Source of the DNA: Methylopila sp. Yamaguchi
GTDB taxonomy: Bacteria; Pseudomonadota; Alphaproteobacteria; Rhizobiales; Methylopilaceae
Assembly (NCBI RefSeq): GCF_002897035.1
Contig: NZ_BAUX01000006.1
Span: forward strand, 1 to 64,000
Reading direction: 5' to 3'
Length of the DNA: 64,000 nt
Part shown: one piece after another, positions 41,001 to 48,398 of the stretch
Layout: each line of letters starts with the position of its first letter
Numbering within the stretch: the first letter of the stretch is position 1
Translations under genes and position numbers: made by a program
The notes under the pieces: generated by a model
What the model was told of the DNA's origin: nothing
Database searches by the model: none
What the model saw: the letters and a program-made list of their open reading frames with translations, nothing else

Positions 41001-42105
41001 TCTCGGTCTCGGTCGCGGCATCAACGCGGCCAGCGGTCTTGAAGGCGACGGCGCGGGTGAAGATGCGGCCGTCGATCTCGGGCAGCGCCACGCCCATGGC
41101 GAGATCGCGCGCCCCGAGGCCTCGGGGGGAGGCCTCCCAAGTCGGGCGGTCGATGGCGGCGAGCGCGACCTGCAGCACGGGCGCGTCCGCCGAATCGAGC
41201 GGCGTCGCAGCCCAGACCGCGCCGGGCTTCGACACCGCGAACACCGTCGTGTTGAGCACCACGGCGGGCCGGACCGTCGCGAAGGTCTCGCGCACGAAGG
41301 CGGCGGCTGCGGCCTCCTTCAGTGAGGACACGAAGATCGGCAACGGCCCGAGGCCGCGGGCGAGCAGCGCCGCGATGAGCGCGTCGATCGCGACGACGTC
41401 GCCGGCCTGATACTGCGCCCTGTAGAACACGATCGGCGCCGCATGCGCGCTTGACCAAGTCGGCTGTCGCCGACTTGGTCCTCCAACGTGTGCCAACTCG
41501 GGAACACGCGGGTTGGCCGGCCACTGCGCGGCGATTGAGTCGAGGCTCGGCGCGGCGAGGCCCGGCCAGTAGAAGCCGGCGGCCGGCGTCGCGACGGGCT
41601 CGGCGGCGACTGGCGCTCCGTCCACCCAGGCGCGGCATGCCTGGAGCGCGGCGGCGAGGTTCGCAGGCCCGCCCTCCACCAGCAGCCGCCACAGCCGGTC
41701 GGCCTCGTCCGCCGGCACGGTGGAGCGCGCGATCAGGTCGGGATCGGCGTTGTGGCAGCCGGGCATGACCGCGAGCTTGATGCCATGGCGCCGCGCGATG
41801 CGGACCGCCTCCTCGACCCCGTAAGGCCAGTAAGAGGCGCCGCCGAGCAGCCTGAGCACGAGCAGCTTCGAGCGCGCGGCCGTCTTCTCGAGGAAGAGGT
41901 CGACCGACAGGTTGTGGCGCAGCTTCTGCAGGCTCGCGAGCCGAAGCGACGGCGCGTCCGCTCCAAGGCCGGCGTGCGCGCGGGCGAGGCCGGCGATCTC
42001 CGTGTCGGCCGCGGACACGATCACGACGTCAGCCGGCGTCAGGTCGAGATCGACCGCCTCCGTCCCGTCGCCGATCGGCTGTCCCTGCGCCTTCAGGAGG
42101 TGCAT
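38095..42105 (-). CDS. cobN: Aerobic cobaltochelatase subunit CobN
   Basis: About 1336-residue CobN, which inserts cobalt into hydrogenobyrinic acid a,c-diamide with CobS and CobT (not in this window). It matches the family over its length: [73 protein letters not shown]-type chelatase core, [25 protein letters not shown] and the C-terminal [26 protein letters not shown] precedes ATG 42105. Three in-frame insertions rich in inverted repeats, at about residues 209-218, 473-501 and 859-888, interrupt the normal family sequence in surface-like Pro/Ser/Arg-rich loops. Confidence 0.95.
   Translation of the reverse strand: [1336 protein letters not shown]
39444..39529. repeat. Nested palindromic repeat, copy B, inside cobN
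   Basis: 86 bp. Each end is itself a hairpin (GTCCTCCGG-CTTGA-CCGGAGGAC on the left; GGTCCGG-TCAA-GCCGGACC on the right), and the outer ends (GTC... and ...ATGAC) are also inverted. It is read in frame in cobN as a Ser/Pro/Gly-rich peptide ([19 protein letters not shown]). It has the same layout and length as the copy at 40603. Confidence 0.85.
40603..40688. repeat. Nested palindromic repeat, copy A, inside cobN
   Basis: 86 bp running from GTCATGCCCCGGCTTG to GCCGGGGAATGAC. The left arm CCCCGG-CTTGT-CCGGGG and the right arm TCCCGG-ACGA-GCCGGGG are hairpins, and the two arms are inverted copies of each other (GTCAT...ATCCA / TGGAT...ATGAC). It is read in frame by cobN ([15 protein letters not shown]). 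Confidence 0.9.
41453..41480. repeat. Perfect 12-bp-arm palindrome inside cobN
   Basis: GACCAAGTCGGC (41453-41464), loop TGTC, and GCCGACTTGGTC (41469-41480). It encodes the in-frame peptide [13 protein letters not shown] between PELAH and APIVFYRA, where CobN normally runs without such an insert. It is a different element from the 86-101 bp family. Confidence 0.85.
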
Positions 42106-42177
42106 GCGTTTGGAACTCCTTGTTCCGAGGCGCGGGTCAGCCCGAGCCTGGCAGCGGTTCGCCTCGGCAGACGCATC

Positions 42178-42278
42178 GTCATGCCCCGGTTTATCCGGAG
42201 CATCCAGACCCGGCGTTCGCACGCGGGCGCGGAACCGTCGGCGGCGACGTGGATCTTCCGGACAAGCCGGGGGATGAC
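42178..42278. repeat. Nested palindromic repeat, copy C, between cobW and cobN
   Basis: 101 bp in the 202-base cobN-cobW spacer, with left arm GTCATGCCCCGG...CATCCA and right arm TGGAT...GGATGAC as in copy A, but a longer, different centre. It could form an mRNA hairpin between the cobW and cobN messages. Confidence 0.88.
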
Positions 42279-42307
42279 GGCAGAGCCCTGCCGCGGGTCG
42301 CTGACGC

Positions 42308-43351
42308 TCAGTTCACCGCCAGCGCCCGGGCGATCGCGGCTTGGTCCACGCCCTTCTCGCCGATCACGACGAGCCGGCCCAGCCGCGCCTCGCCCGGCTT
42401 CCACGCCCGGTCGAAATAGGCGTCGACCCGCGTCCCGACCGCCTGCACCACGAGCCGCGCGGCCTTGCCGGCCACCGGCACGAAGCCCTTCAGCCGCAGC
42501 ACCGGGTGCGCCTCCAGAACGCGGCGCACCCGCGCCTCGAGTTCGCCCGCGTCGGCGGCCTCCGGCGTTTCGGCGATGAAGCTCTCGAAGTCGTCATGGT
42601 CGTGTTGCACCTCGCCCTCAAGCTCATGGGTCGTGGGGCGGGCGTCGATCTTGTCCTCGACGCCCGAGGCGAGGCCGAGCAGCACGTCCGCCGGCAGGTC
42701 GCCGTTGGCGGCGGAGACCACCCGCACGCCGGCGCTGGAATGCGCCAGCACGTCGGTCTTCACGGCTTCGATCTCGGCGTCCGACAGGCGATCGGCCTTG
42801 TGCACGATGATGAGGTCGGCGGAGCGGACCTGGTCCTGGAACAGCTCCTCGATCGGGTCCTCGTGGTCGACGTTGGGGTCGGCGGCGCGCTGGGCGGCGA
42901 CCGCCTCCTCGTCATGGGCGAAGCGGCCGTCGCGGACCGCCGGGCCGTCGACCACGGTGACCACGCCGTCCACCGTCACGCGGGTCGCGATTTCCGGCCA
43001 GCGGAAGGCGCGCACCAGCGGCTGGGGCAGGGCGAGGCCGGAGGTTTCGATCACGATGTGGTCCGGCTGCGGCGACCGCGCCAGGATCTTCTCCATGGTC
43101 GGGATGAAGTCGTCGGCGACGGTGCAGCAGATGCAGCCGTTCGCGAGTTCGACGATGTCCTCCTCGCGGCAGGCCTCGCTCTCGCAGGCGCGCAGCACGT
43201 CGCCGTCGATGCCGACGTCGCCGAACTCGTTGACGATCAGCGCGATCTTCCGGCCGCCGGCGTTCTGCAGCAGGTGGCGGATCAGCGTGGTCTTGCCGGC
43301 GCCGAGGAAGCCGGTGACGACGGTGGCGGGGATCTTGTGGGACGCGGTCAT
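42308..43351 (-). CDS. cobW: Cobalamin biosynthesis GTPase CobW
   Basis: 347-residue G3E GTPase, thought to deliver cobalt for corrin synthesis. Walker A is VVTGFLGAGKTTLIRHLL; the metal-binding CxCC motif is in ANGCICCTVADDF; the Walker B/base region includes VETSGLALPQPLVRAF and LIIVHKADRLSD. The His/Asp segment EVQHDHDDFE before the C-terminal CobW_C domain fits metal handling. It overlaps cobU by 4 bp. The cobN operon context separates it from other COG0523 paralogs. Confidence 0.95.
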   Translation of the reverse strand: MTASHKIPATVVTGFLGAGKTTLIRHLLQNAGGRKIALIVNEFGDVGIDGDVLRACESEACREEDIVELANGCICCTVADDFIPTMEKILARSPQPDHIVIETSGLALPQPLVRAFRWPEIATRVTVDGVVTVVDGPAVRDGRFAHDEEAVAAQRAADPNVDHEDPIEELFQDQVRSADLIIVHKADRLSDAEIEAVKTDVLAHSSAGVRVVSAANGDLPADVLLGLASGVEDKIDARPTTHELEGEVQHDHDDFESFIAETPEAADAGELEARVRRVLEAHPVLRLKGFVPVAGKAARLVVQAVGTRVDAYFDRAWKPGEARLGRLVVIGEKGVDQAAIARALAVN

Positions 43352-43899
43352 GAAGTTGGCTCCTTCGGGAGCTTGAGATCGAGAGGGAGGCCCGCCGCCA
43401 CCAGCGTCACGCGGTCCGCGATGGCGGCCACGCGCTGGTTCAGCCGGCCCTGATGGTCACGGAACGCGCGGGCGAGCGCGTTCTCGGGGACGATGCCGTA
43501 GCCGACCTCGTTGGAGACCAGGACGACGGGACCTCGCGCGGCGTCGAGCGCCGCGAGCAGGCCGTCGGCTTCACGCTCCACGTCAAGGTCCGCCAGCATC
43601 ACGTTGGTCAGCCACAGCGTCAGGCAGTCGACCAGCAGCGCCGTCTCGGGCGCGGATTCGGCGACGACGACGTCGGCGAGCGCAAGCGGCGCCTCGACCG
43701 CGCGCCAGCCCGCGCCTTCGCGGTCGGCGCGGTGACGGGTGATCCGCTGCCGCATCTCGTCGTCGAAGGCCTGCGCCGTCGCGAGATAGACGAGGTCGAG
43801 CCCGGTCGCCGTCGCGAGACTCTCGGCGAAGCGGCTCTTTCCGGAGCGCGCGCCGCCGAGGACGAGGGTGACGGTCCCGCGGCGCGCGGGGGCGGGCAT
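43348..43899 (-). CDS. cobU: Adenosylcobinamide kinase / guanylyltransferase
   Basis: 183-residue CobU/CobP: P-loop TLVLGGARSGKSRFAESLA, then LVYLATAQAFDDEMRQRITRHRADR with the guanylylation His in the conserved ARHRADR-type helix, LLVDCLTLWLTNVML and VLVSNEVGYGIVPENALARAFRDHQGRLNQ. It phosphorylates and guanylylates adenosylcobinamide in nucleotide-loop assembly. It sits between cbtA and cobW in the cobalamin operon. In aerobic-pathway organisms the gene is also called cobP. Confidence 0.95.
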   Translation of the reverse strand: MPAPARRGTVTLVLGGARSGKSRFAESLATATGLDLVYLATAQAFDDEMRQRITRHRADREGAGWRAVEAPLALADVVVAESAPETALLVDCLTLWLTNVMLADLDVEREADGLLAALDAARGPVVLVSNEVGYGIVPENALARAFRDHQGRLNQRVAAIADRVTLVAAGLPLDLKLPKEPTS

Positions 43900-43906
43900 C
43901 GGCCCG

Positions 43907-44662
43907 TCAGGCCGCGGCGAAGCGCCCGCGCAGGGCGCCGGCGAGGACGCCGATCGCCGCCCAGAACACGAAGCCCGTGACGATCACCGCCACCACGAAG
44001 TCGTGCTCGAGGTCGCGCGGGATGGCCGGGGCTTCGGTCGCCTGCGGCGCGCCGATCACGTGCGGGGCGGCGATGAGCACGATGGCGCCGAGCGCCGTTA
44101 GGGGCGAGCGGCCGTAGGCGAGCAGGGCGAGGCCGGCGGCGGTCGCGACCGCCGTGCCGATCCACCAGATCTGGCGGTCCATCAGCGGCGCGCCCTCGAC
44201 GCCGGGCGCCTCCGGCGGCAGGCCGATGGAGGGCGCGAGCGTGAACACCGCGAAGCCGGCGAGGCCCCAGAACAGGCCTTCACGCCACGAGGTCAGCCCG
44301 CCCTTGAGCTCGCTTGCGGCCACCAGCAGCAATGCGAAGCCGACGCCGCTCACGACGTTGGCGGCGAGCGTCCAGAGGAAGCGCTCGGCCCCGTCGGCCG
44401 GCGCCCAGCCGTCGCCGTGGTCGTGGGCTTCGTGGGCCTCGGCCGCCGCGACGTCGGCGGCGGACGCCGCGAGGTGGTCGTGGGCGCCCATGGCGTCATG
44501 GTGATGAGGTTTCGGGGCAGAGGCCTCGGTGCGCGCCTGCTCGAAGCCCTCCGCCTTCACGATCAGCGGCTGGGTGCCGAACTGCTGGACGACGGTCAGG
44601 ACGACGCCCGCGCCGAAGCCCACCAGCGCCGCGAGAAGGACGATGGTGCGAAAGAGGGTCAT
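43907..44662 (-). CDS. cbtA: CbtA-family cobalt transporter subunit
   Basis: 251-residue inner-membrane protein with five or six hydrophobic helices (TIVLLAALVGFGAGVVLTVV, LAANVVSGVGFALLLVA, LFWGLAGFAVFTLAPSIGLP). It has a His-rich segment between TM1 and TM2 (KPHHHDAMGAHDHLA ... AHEAHDHGDG), which fits cobalt binding. PPEAPG and WIGTAVATAAGLALLAYG are typical of CbtA. It pairs with the CbtB gene 13 bp upstream, both behind the B12 riboswitch. Confidence 0.93.
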   Translation of the reverse strand: MTLFRTIVLLAALVGFGAGVVLTVVQQFGTQPLIVKAEGFEQARTEASAPKPHHHDAMGAHDHLAASAADVAAAEAHEAHDHGDGWAPADGAERFLWTLAANVVSGVGFALLLVAASELKGGLTSWREGLFWGLAGFAVFTLAPSIGLPPEAPGVEGAPLMDRQIWWIGTAVATAAGLALLAYGRSPLTALGAIVLIAAPHVIGAPQATEAPAIPRDLEHDFVVAVIVTGFVFWAAIGVLAGALRGRFAAA

Positions 44663-44675
44663 CTCGGTCGTTCCC

Positions 44676-44858
44676 TCAGTGGCAGGGAAAGCCGATGGAA
44701 TGCCTGTGGTCGTGCGCCGCGTTGTGGGCCGCGGCCATCTGCGCGAACCCGGTCCCGCCGATCACGACCACCCCGAGGAGAAAGGCGCAGACGATCGGCA
44801 GCGCGCGGGTCGCCGAGAGGGCTCCGGCGCGGGTCGGGGAGCGGGTCAGGTCGGTCAT
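44676..44858 (-). CDS. cbtB: CbtB small cobalt transporter subunit
   Basis: 60-residue protein with one TM helix (LPIVCAFLLGVVVIGGTGFA) and the family-typical C-terminus AAHNAAHDHRHSIGFPCH, whose histidines probably bind cobalt. The ATG at 44858 follows GAGG; an ATG at 44870 behind GGGAGGG is also possible and would add four residues. It is the first gene after the riboswitch. Confidence 0.92.
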   Translation of the reverse strand: MTDLTRSPTRAGALSATRALPIVCAFLLGVVVIGGTGFAQMAAAHNAAHDHRHSIGFPCH

Positions 44859-44904
44859 CACAGGCCTCATGTGCCCTCCCACCGAGGGCGTTGGCGGTTG
44901 CTCG

Positions 44905-45080
44905 CGGTTCCGGCAGGTGTCCTGGCTCGCGGGTCGCGGCGGTCGCGCCGGCCTTCCCAGGTCGAAACCCAGTGGCCCTGGTCCTTGGCGCGCCGCTCGC
45001 CGCTCACAGTTGCGGGGGCAGCTCCGGATTCGGAACGCGCCTAGCGCTCCCCACCGGATTCCCTCAGAGGTCCCGAAGGA
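44905..45080 (-). promoter_or_regulatory. Cobalamin (B12) riboswitch
   Basis: Read on the minus strand, the leader has the conserved elements in order: GGGAAtccGGTG, then GGAGCTGCCCCCGCAACTGT, a GCCACTGG helix and the B12-box-like GCCAGGACACCTGCC ending near 44911. It is followed by a short GC-rich expression platform covering the cbtB ribosome-binding site. Binding of adenosylcobalamin would turn off the cbt/cob operon. The exact ends are approximate. Confidence 0.93.
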
Positions 45081-45176
45081 CGCCGAAGCGAATGTCCGAG
45101 GCGTAGCAGACGGCGGAGGGCGGGACAACGGAAAGCGCAGCCGCCGTTCGTAGGATGAGCCGTTGCGAGCCCCGAC

Positions 45177-46427
45177 TCACCCGAACTTCCGGTCGTAACG
45201 AAGAGCCGCGTCGAGCAGGACCTGGGCGCCTGCGGCGCACTGCTGCAGCGTCGAGCTCTCGGCCTCGTTGTGGCTGATCCCGTCCTTACAAGGGACGAAG
45301 ATCATCGCGGTGGGCGCCACTCGCGCCACGTAGGCGGCGTCGTGTCCGGCGCCGGACACCATCCGCCGGCAGCCCTGGCCGAAGGCCTCGGCCGCGGCCT
45401 CGACCGCGGCCACGCATTCGGCGTCGAAGATCGTCGCGGGCTGGTCCCAGATGCGCACCGGCGCGCCTTCGAGCCCGAGGTCGGATGTGATCTCCGCGAC
45501 CGCGTCGATGAGGTCGGCCTCCATGGCCGCGACCTTGGCGTCGTCCGGGGAGCGGAAGTCGACGGTGAGGAAGACCTCGCCGGGCGAAACGTTGCGGGAG
45601 TTCGGCTTGACCTCCATCAGCCCGACCGTGCCGACGCAGTCCGGCCGCGCCCGACCGATGCGGTCGACCGCCGCCACCACGCGCGCGGCGCCGACCAGTG
45701 CGTCGCGGCGGAGCCGCATCGGCGTCGCGCCGGAATGGGCGTCCTGGCCGACGAGCGTGATCTCGTACCAGCGGATGCCCTGAACGGCCTCGACCACGCC
45801 GACCATCTTGTCCTCGTCCTGGAGGATCGGGCCCTGCTCGATGTGGAGCTCGAAGAAGGCGGAGAACGCGCGCGCCCCGCAGGGCTCCTCGCCGCGATAG
45901 CCGATGCGGTCGAGCTCGGCCCCGAAGGTCGCGCCCTCGCGGTCGGTCTGGGCGAGCGCCGTCTCCTTCGCGATCGCGCCGGCGAACACGCCCGAGGCGA
46001 GCATCGCGGGAGCGAAGCGCGAGCCTTCCTCGTTGGTCCAGTTGACCAGCTCCAGCGGCGCGTTGGTCTCGTATCCGGCGTCGTGAAGGGTGCGGAGCAC
46101 CTCGAGCCCGGCGAGAACGCCTAGGACGCCATCGAATTTGCCGCCGGTCGGCTGGGTGTCGAGATGCGACCCGAAGGCGATTGGCGCGAGGTCGTCGCGG
46201 CGACCTGGGCGGCGGGCGAACATGTTGCCCATGTCGTCGACCGTCACCGCGCAGCCCAGGGCCTCGCAGGCGGCGCGGAACCAGTCGCGCACCTGCCGGT
46301 CCTCGTCGGACAACGTCAGCCGCCGCACGCCGCCCTTGGGCGTGCCACCAAAGGCCGCCGTCTCGTGAATCGCGTCCCAGAGCCGCCGGCCGTCGACGGC
46401 GAGATTGTGGGTGGTGGGCGTCGCCAT
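45177..46427 (-). CDS. N-carbamoyl-amino-acid hydrolase / beta-ureidopropionase-like (M20 amidase)
   Basis: 416-residue Zn-dependent amidase (HyuC/AmaB family) that removes the carbamoyl group from N-carbamoyl amino acids. Metal marks are FGSHLDTQPTGGKFDGVLG, NWTNEEGSRFAP and FELHIEQGPIL; the family signature DAHSGATPMRLRRDAL and MVSGAGHDAAYVA follow. GGAGGCGC lies before the ATG. It is the last gene in a tight operon after an aminotransferase and a small membrane protein. Together with the aminotransferase, it fits N-carbamoyl-beta-alanine to beta-alanine in reductive pyrimidine breakdown; substrate is inferred. Confidence 0.88.
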   Translation of the reverse strand: MATPTTHNLAVDGRRLWDAIHETAAFGGTPKGGVRRLTLSDEDRQVRDWFRAACEALGCAVTVDDMGNMFARRPGRRDDLAPIAFGSHLDTQPTGGKFDGVLGVLAGLEVLRTLHDAGYETNAPLELVNWTNEEGSRFAPAMLASGVFAGAIAKETALAQTDREGATFGAELDRIGYRGEEPCGARAFSAFFELHIEQGPILQDEDKMVGVVEAVQGIRWYEITLVGQDAHSGATPMRLRRDALVGAARVVAAVDRIGRARPDCVGTVGLMEVKPNSRNVSPGEVFLTVDFRSPDDAKVAAMEADLIDAVAEITSDLGLEGAPVRIWDQPATIFDAECVAAVEAAAEAFGQGCRRMVSGAGHDAAYVARVAPTAMIFVPCKDGISHNEAESSTLQQCAAGAQVLLDAALRYDRKFG

Positions 46428-46446
46428 GGGATGCGCCTCCGAAAGG

Positions 46447-46827
46447 TCAGTAGCCGAGCAGGGCGGCGACGATGCCGACCGGCGAGGGCGATAGCCCTCG
46501 ACCGACCGCGACCGCCTCCCAGACGAACAGGACGAGCGCCGTCGCGCCGAAGGCGACGCCGAAGCGGCGAAACGCCTCGCCCGACCGGCTGGCGGAGGCG
46601 GAGCGGGCGAGCATGACCGTCGCGGCGCCGAGCGCAGCGGCCACGAGGACGACGACGATGGCGTAGCGCAGGTTCGCCGCGCCGCGGATCTGCGGGCTGT
46701 GCCCGAGGCCCACGACCGAGAGCGCGATCAGGCTGATGAAGCCGAGACCCCAACCGAAGAAGGCGGCGCGGCTCAGAGGGCGGTCGTCGGAGGGACGAGG
46801 CGCCGGGGCGCCGTTGGGGAGCGTCAT
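46447..46827 (-). CDS. Small inner-membrane protein
   Basis: 126 residues with three hydrophobic helices (FFGWGLGFISLIALSVVGLG, YAIVVVLVAAALGAATVMLA, FGVAFGATALVLFVWEAVAV) and a hydrophilic N-terminus. It sits 1 bp after the aminotransferase stop and 19 bp before the amidase start, so it is co-transcribed. Family and function are not recognised. Confidence 0.65.
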   Translation of the reverse strand: MTLPNGAPAPRPSDDRPLSRAAFFGWGLGFISLIALSVVGLGHSPQIRGAANLRYAIVVVLVAAALGAATVMLARSASASRSGEAFRRFGVAFGATALVLFVWEAVAVGRGLSPSPVGIVAALLGY

Positions 46828-46828
46828 T

Positions 46829-48172
46829 TCAATCCAGCGTACGCAGCACGTCGGCGAGCGTGCCGACCAGTTCGTCGATCTGCGCTTCCGAAATGATGAG
46901 CGGCGGGGACATTGCGATGATGTCGCCGGTGGTGCGGATCATGATCCCCTTTTCATAGGCCTTCAGGAAGGCGGAGAAGGCGCGCTTGGTCGGCTGCCCC
47001 GGGATCGGCTCGAGCTCCACCGCGCCGACGAGGCCGATGTTGCGGATGTCGACGACGTGGGGGAGGCCCTTCAGCGCATGCAGCGCGTCGGCGAAGCGCT
47101 CTCCGGTCTCGCTGGCGCGGGTCAGCAGGCCTTCTTCGGCGTAGGTGTCGAGCGTCGCGAGGCCCGCTGCGCAGGCGAGCGGGTGCGCCGAGTAGGTGTA
47201 GCCGTGGAACAGCTCGATGACGTGCTCCGGGCCGTTCATGAATGCCTCGTAGATCGCCGAGGACACGAACACTGCGCCCATCGGCACCACGCCGTTGGTG
47301 ACGCCTTTGGCGGTCACCATGATGTCCGGCGTGACGCCGAACCAGTCGGCGGCGAAGGGCGCGCCGAGGCGGCCGAAGCCGGTGATGACCTCGTCGAAGA
47401 TCAGCAGCAGGCCGTGCTTGTCGCAGAGCGCGCGCAGGCGTTCGAGATAGCCCTTGGGCGGCAGGACAACGCCGGTCGAGCCCGCGACCGGCTCGACGAT
47501 GACGGCCGCGATGGTGGAGGCGTCATGCAGCGCGACGAGGCGCTCCAGGTCGTCGGCGAGCTCCGCTCCGTGCGCCGGAATCCCGCGCGAATAGGCGTTG
47601 CGCTCGCGGTCGTAGGTGTGGCGCAGGTGGTCGGTTCCGGGCAGGCCGGGGCCGAACGCCTTGCGGTTGGTGACGATGCCGCCGACCGAGATGCCGCCGA
47701 AGCCGACGCCGTGATAGCCGCGCTCGCGGCCGATCAGCCGGAACCGGCCGCCCTCGCCGCGCACCTTCTGGTAGGCGAGGGCGATCTTCAGCGCGGTGTC
47801 GACCGACTCCGAGCCGGAGTTGGTGAAGAACACATGATCAAGGCCCTTCGGCGCGAGCGCGGTGAGGCGGCTCGCGAACTCGAAGGCCTTGGGGTGGCCC
47901 ATCTGGAAGGCGGGCGCATAGTCGAGCTCCGCCACTTGCCGCTGCACCGCCTCGACGATCTTCGGCCGCGCGTGGCCGGCGTTGACGCACCAGAGCCCGG
48001 CGGTGCCGTCGAGAACCTGCCGGCCGTCCGCGGTCGTGTAGTGCATGTCCTTGGCGCCCACGAGCAGGCGCGGCGCGTCCTTGAACTGCCGGTTGGCGGT
48101 GAACGGCATCCAGAAGGCGTCGAGGTTGTTGGTCGCCGCGGGGGCGAATGCGGCGGCGGAACTCGGGGACAT
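46829..48172 (-). CDS. Omega-amino acid / beta-alanine--pyruvate aminotransferase
   Basis: 447-residue class III PLP aminotransferase. It begins with DAFWMPFTANRQFKDAPRLL, the exact hallmark of omega-amino acid:pyruvate aminotransferases, followed by TNSGSESVDTALKIALAY, the RERGYHGVGFGGISVGGI segment and LLIFDEVITGFGRLGAPFAA; the PLP Lys is in MVTAKGVTNGVVPMG. It converts beta-alanine (or similar omega-amine) and pyruvate to malonate semialdehyde and alanine. It is the first gene of the operon with the carbamoyl hydrolase. No strong ribosome-binding site is seen. Confidence 0.93.
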   Translation of the reverse strand: MSPSSAAAFAPAATNNLDAFWMPFTANRQFKDAPRLLVGAKDMHYTTADGRQVLDGTAGLWCVNAGHARPKIVEAVQRQVAELDYAPAFQMGHPKAFEFASRLTALAPKGLDHVFFTNSGSESVDTALKIALAYQKVRGEGGRFRLIGRERGYHGVGFGGISVGGIVTNRKAFGPGLPGTDHLRHTYDRERNAYSRGIPAHGAELADDLERLVALHDASTIAAVIVEPVAGSTGVVLPPKGYLERLRALCDKHGLLLIFDEVITGFGRLGAPFAADWFGVTPDIMVTAKGVTNGVVPMGAVFVSSAIYEAFMNGPEHVIELFHGYTYSAHPLACAAGLATLDTYAEEGLLTRASETGERFADALHALKGLPHVVDIRNIGLVGAVELEPIPGQPTKRAFSAFLKAYEKGIMIRTTGDIIAMSPPLIISEAQIDELVGTLADVLRTLD

Positions 48173-48398
48173 GACGGCTGATCCGGTCTCGAAGACAAGC
48201 GAAGGCGGCAGGGTGGGCCGCCCGCGCCCGCCGGGTCAAGGCGCGGGACGGCATGGCTCCCGCGCCGGCCTCGCGCCGGTTCGGTTCCCGATCGCGTGAT
48301 CGCCGCGCACGGAGCGAAGCCTCGCGTCGTAAGAGGACGGACCGGGCGACGATGGCGCCGCCGCTCGCGCTGGATTATGGTTGTTGTCAGGAGATCGC

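Noticed and set aside
44881-45128. N-terminal extension of cbtB to 150 residues
   Set aside because: That sequence coincides with the B12 riboswitch, and known CbtB proteins are about 60 residues long.
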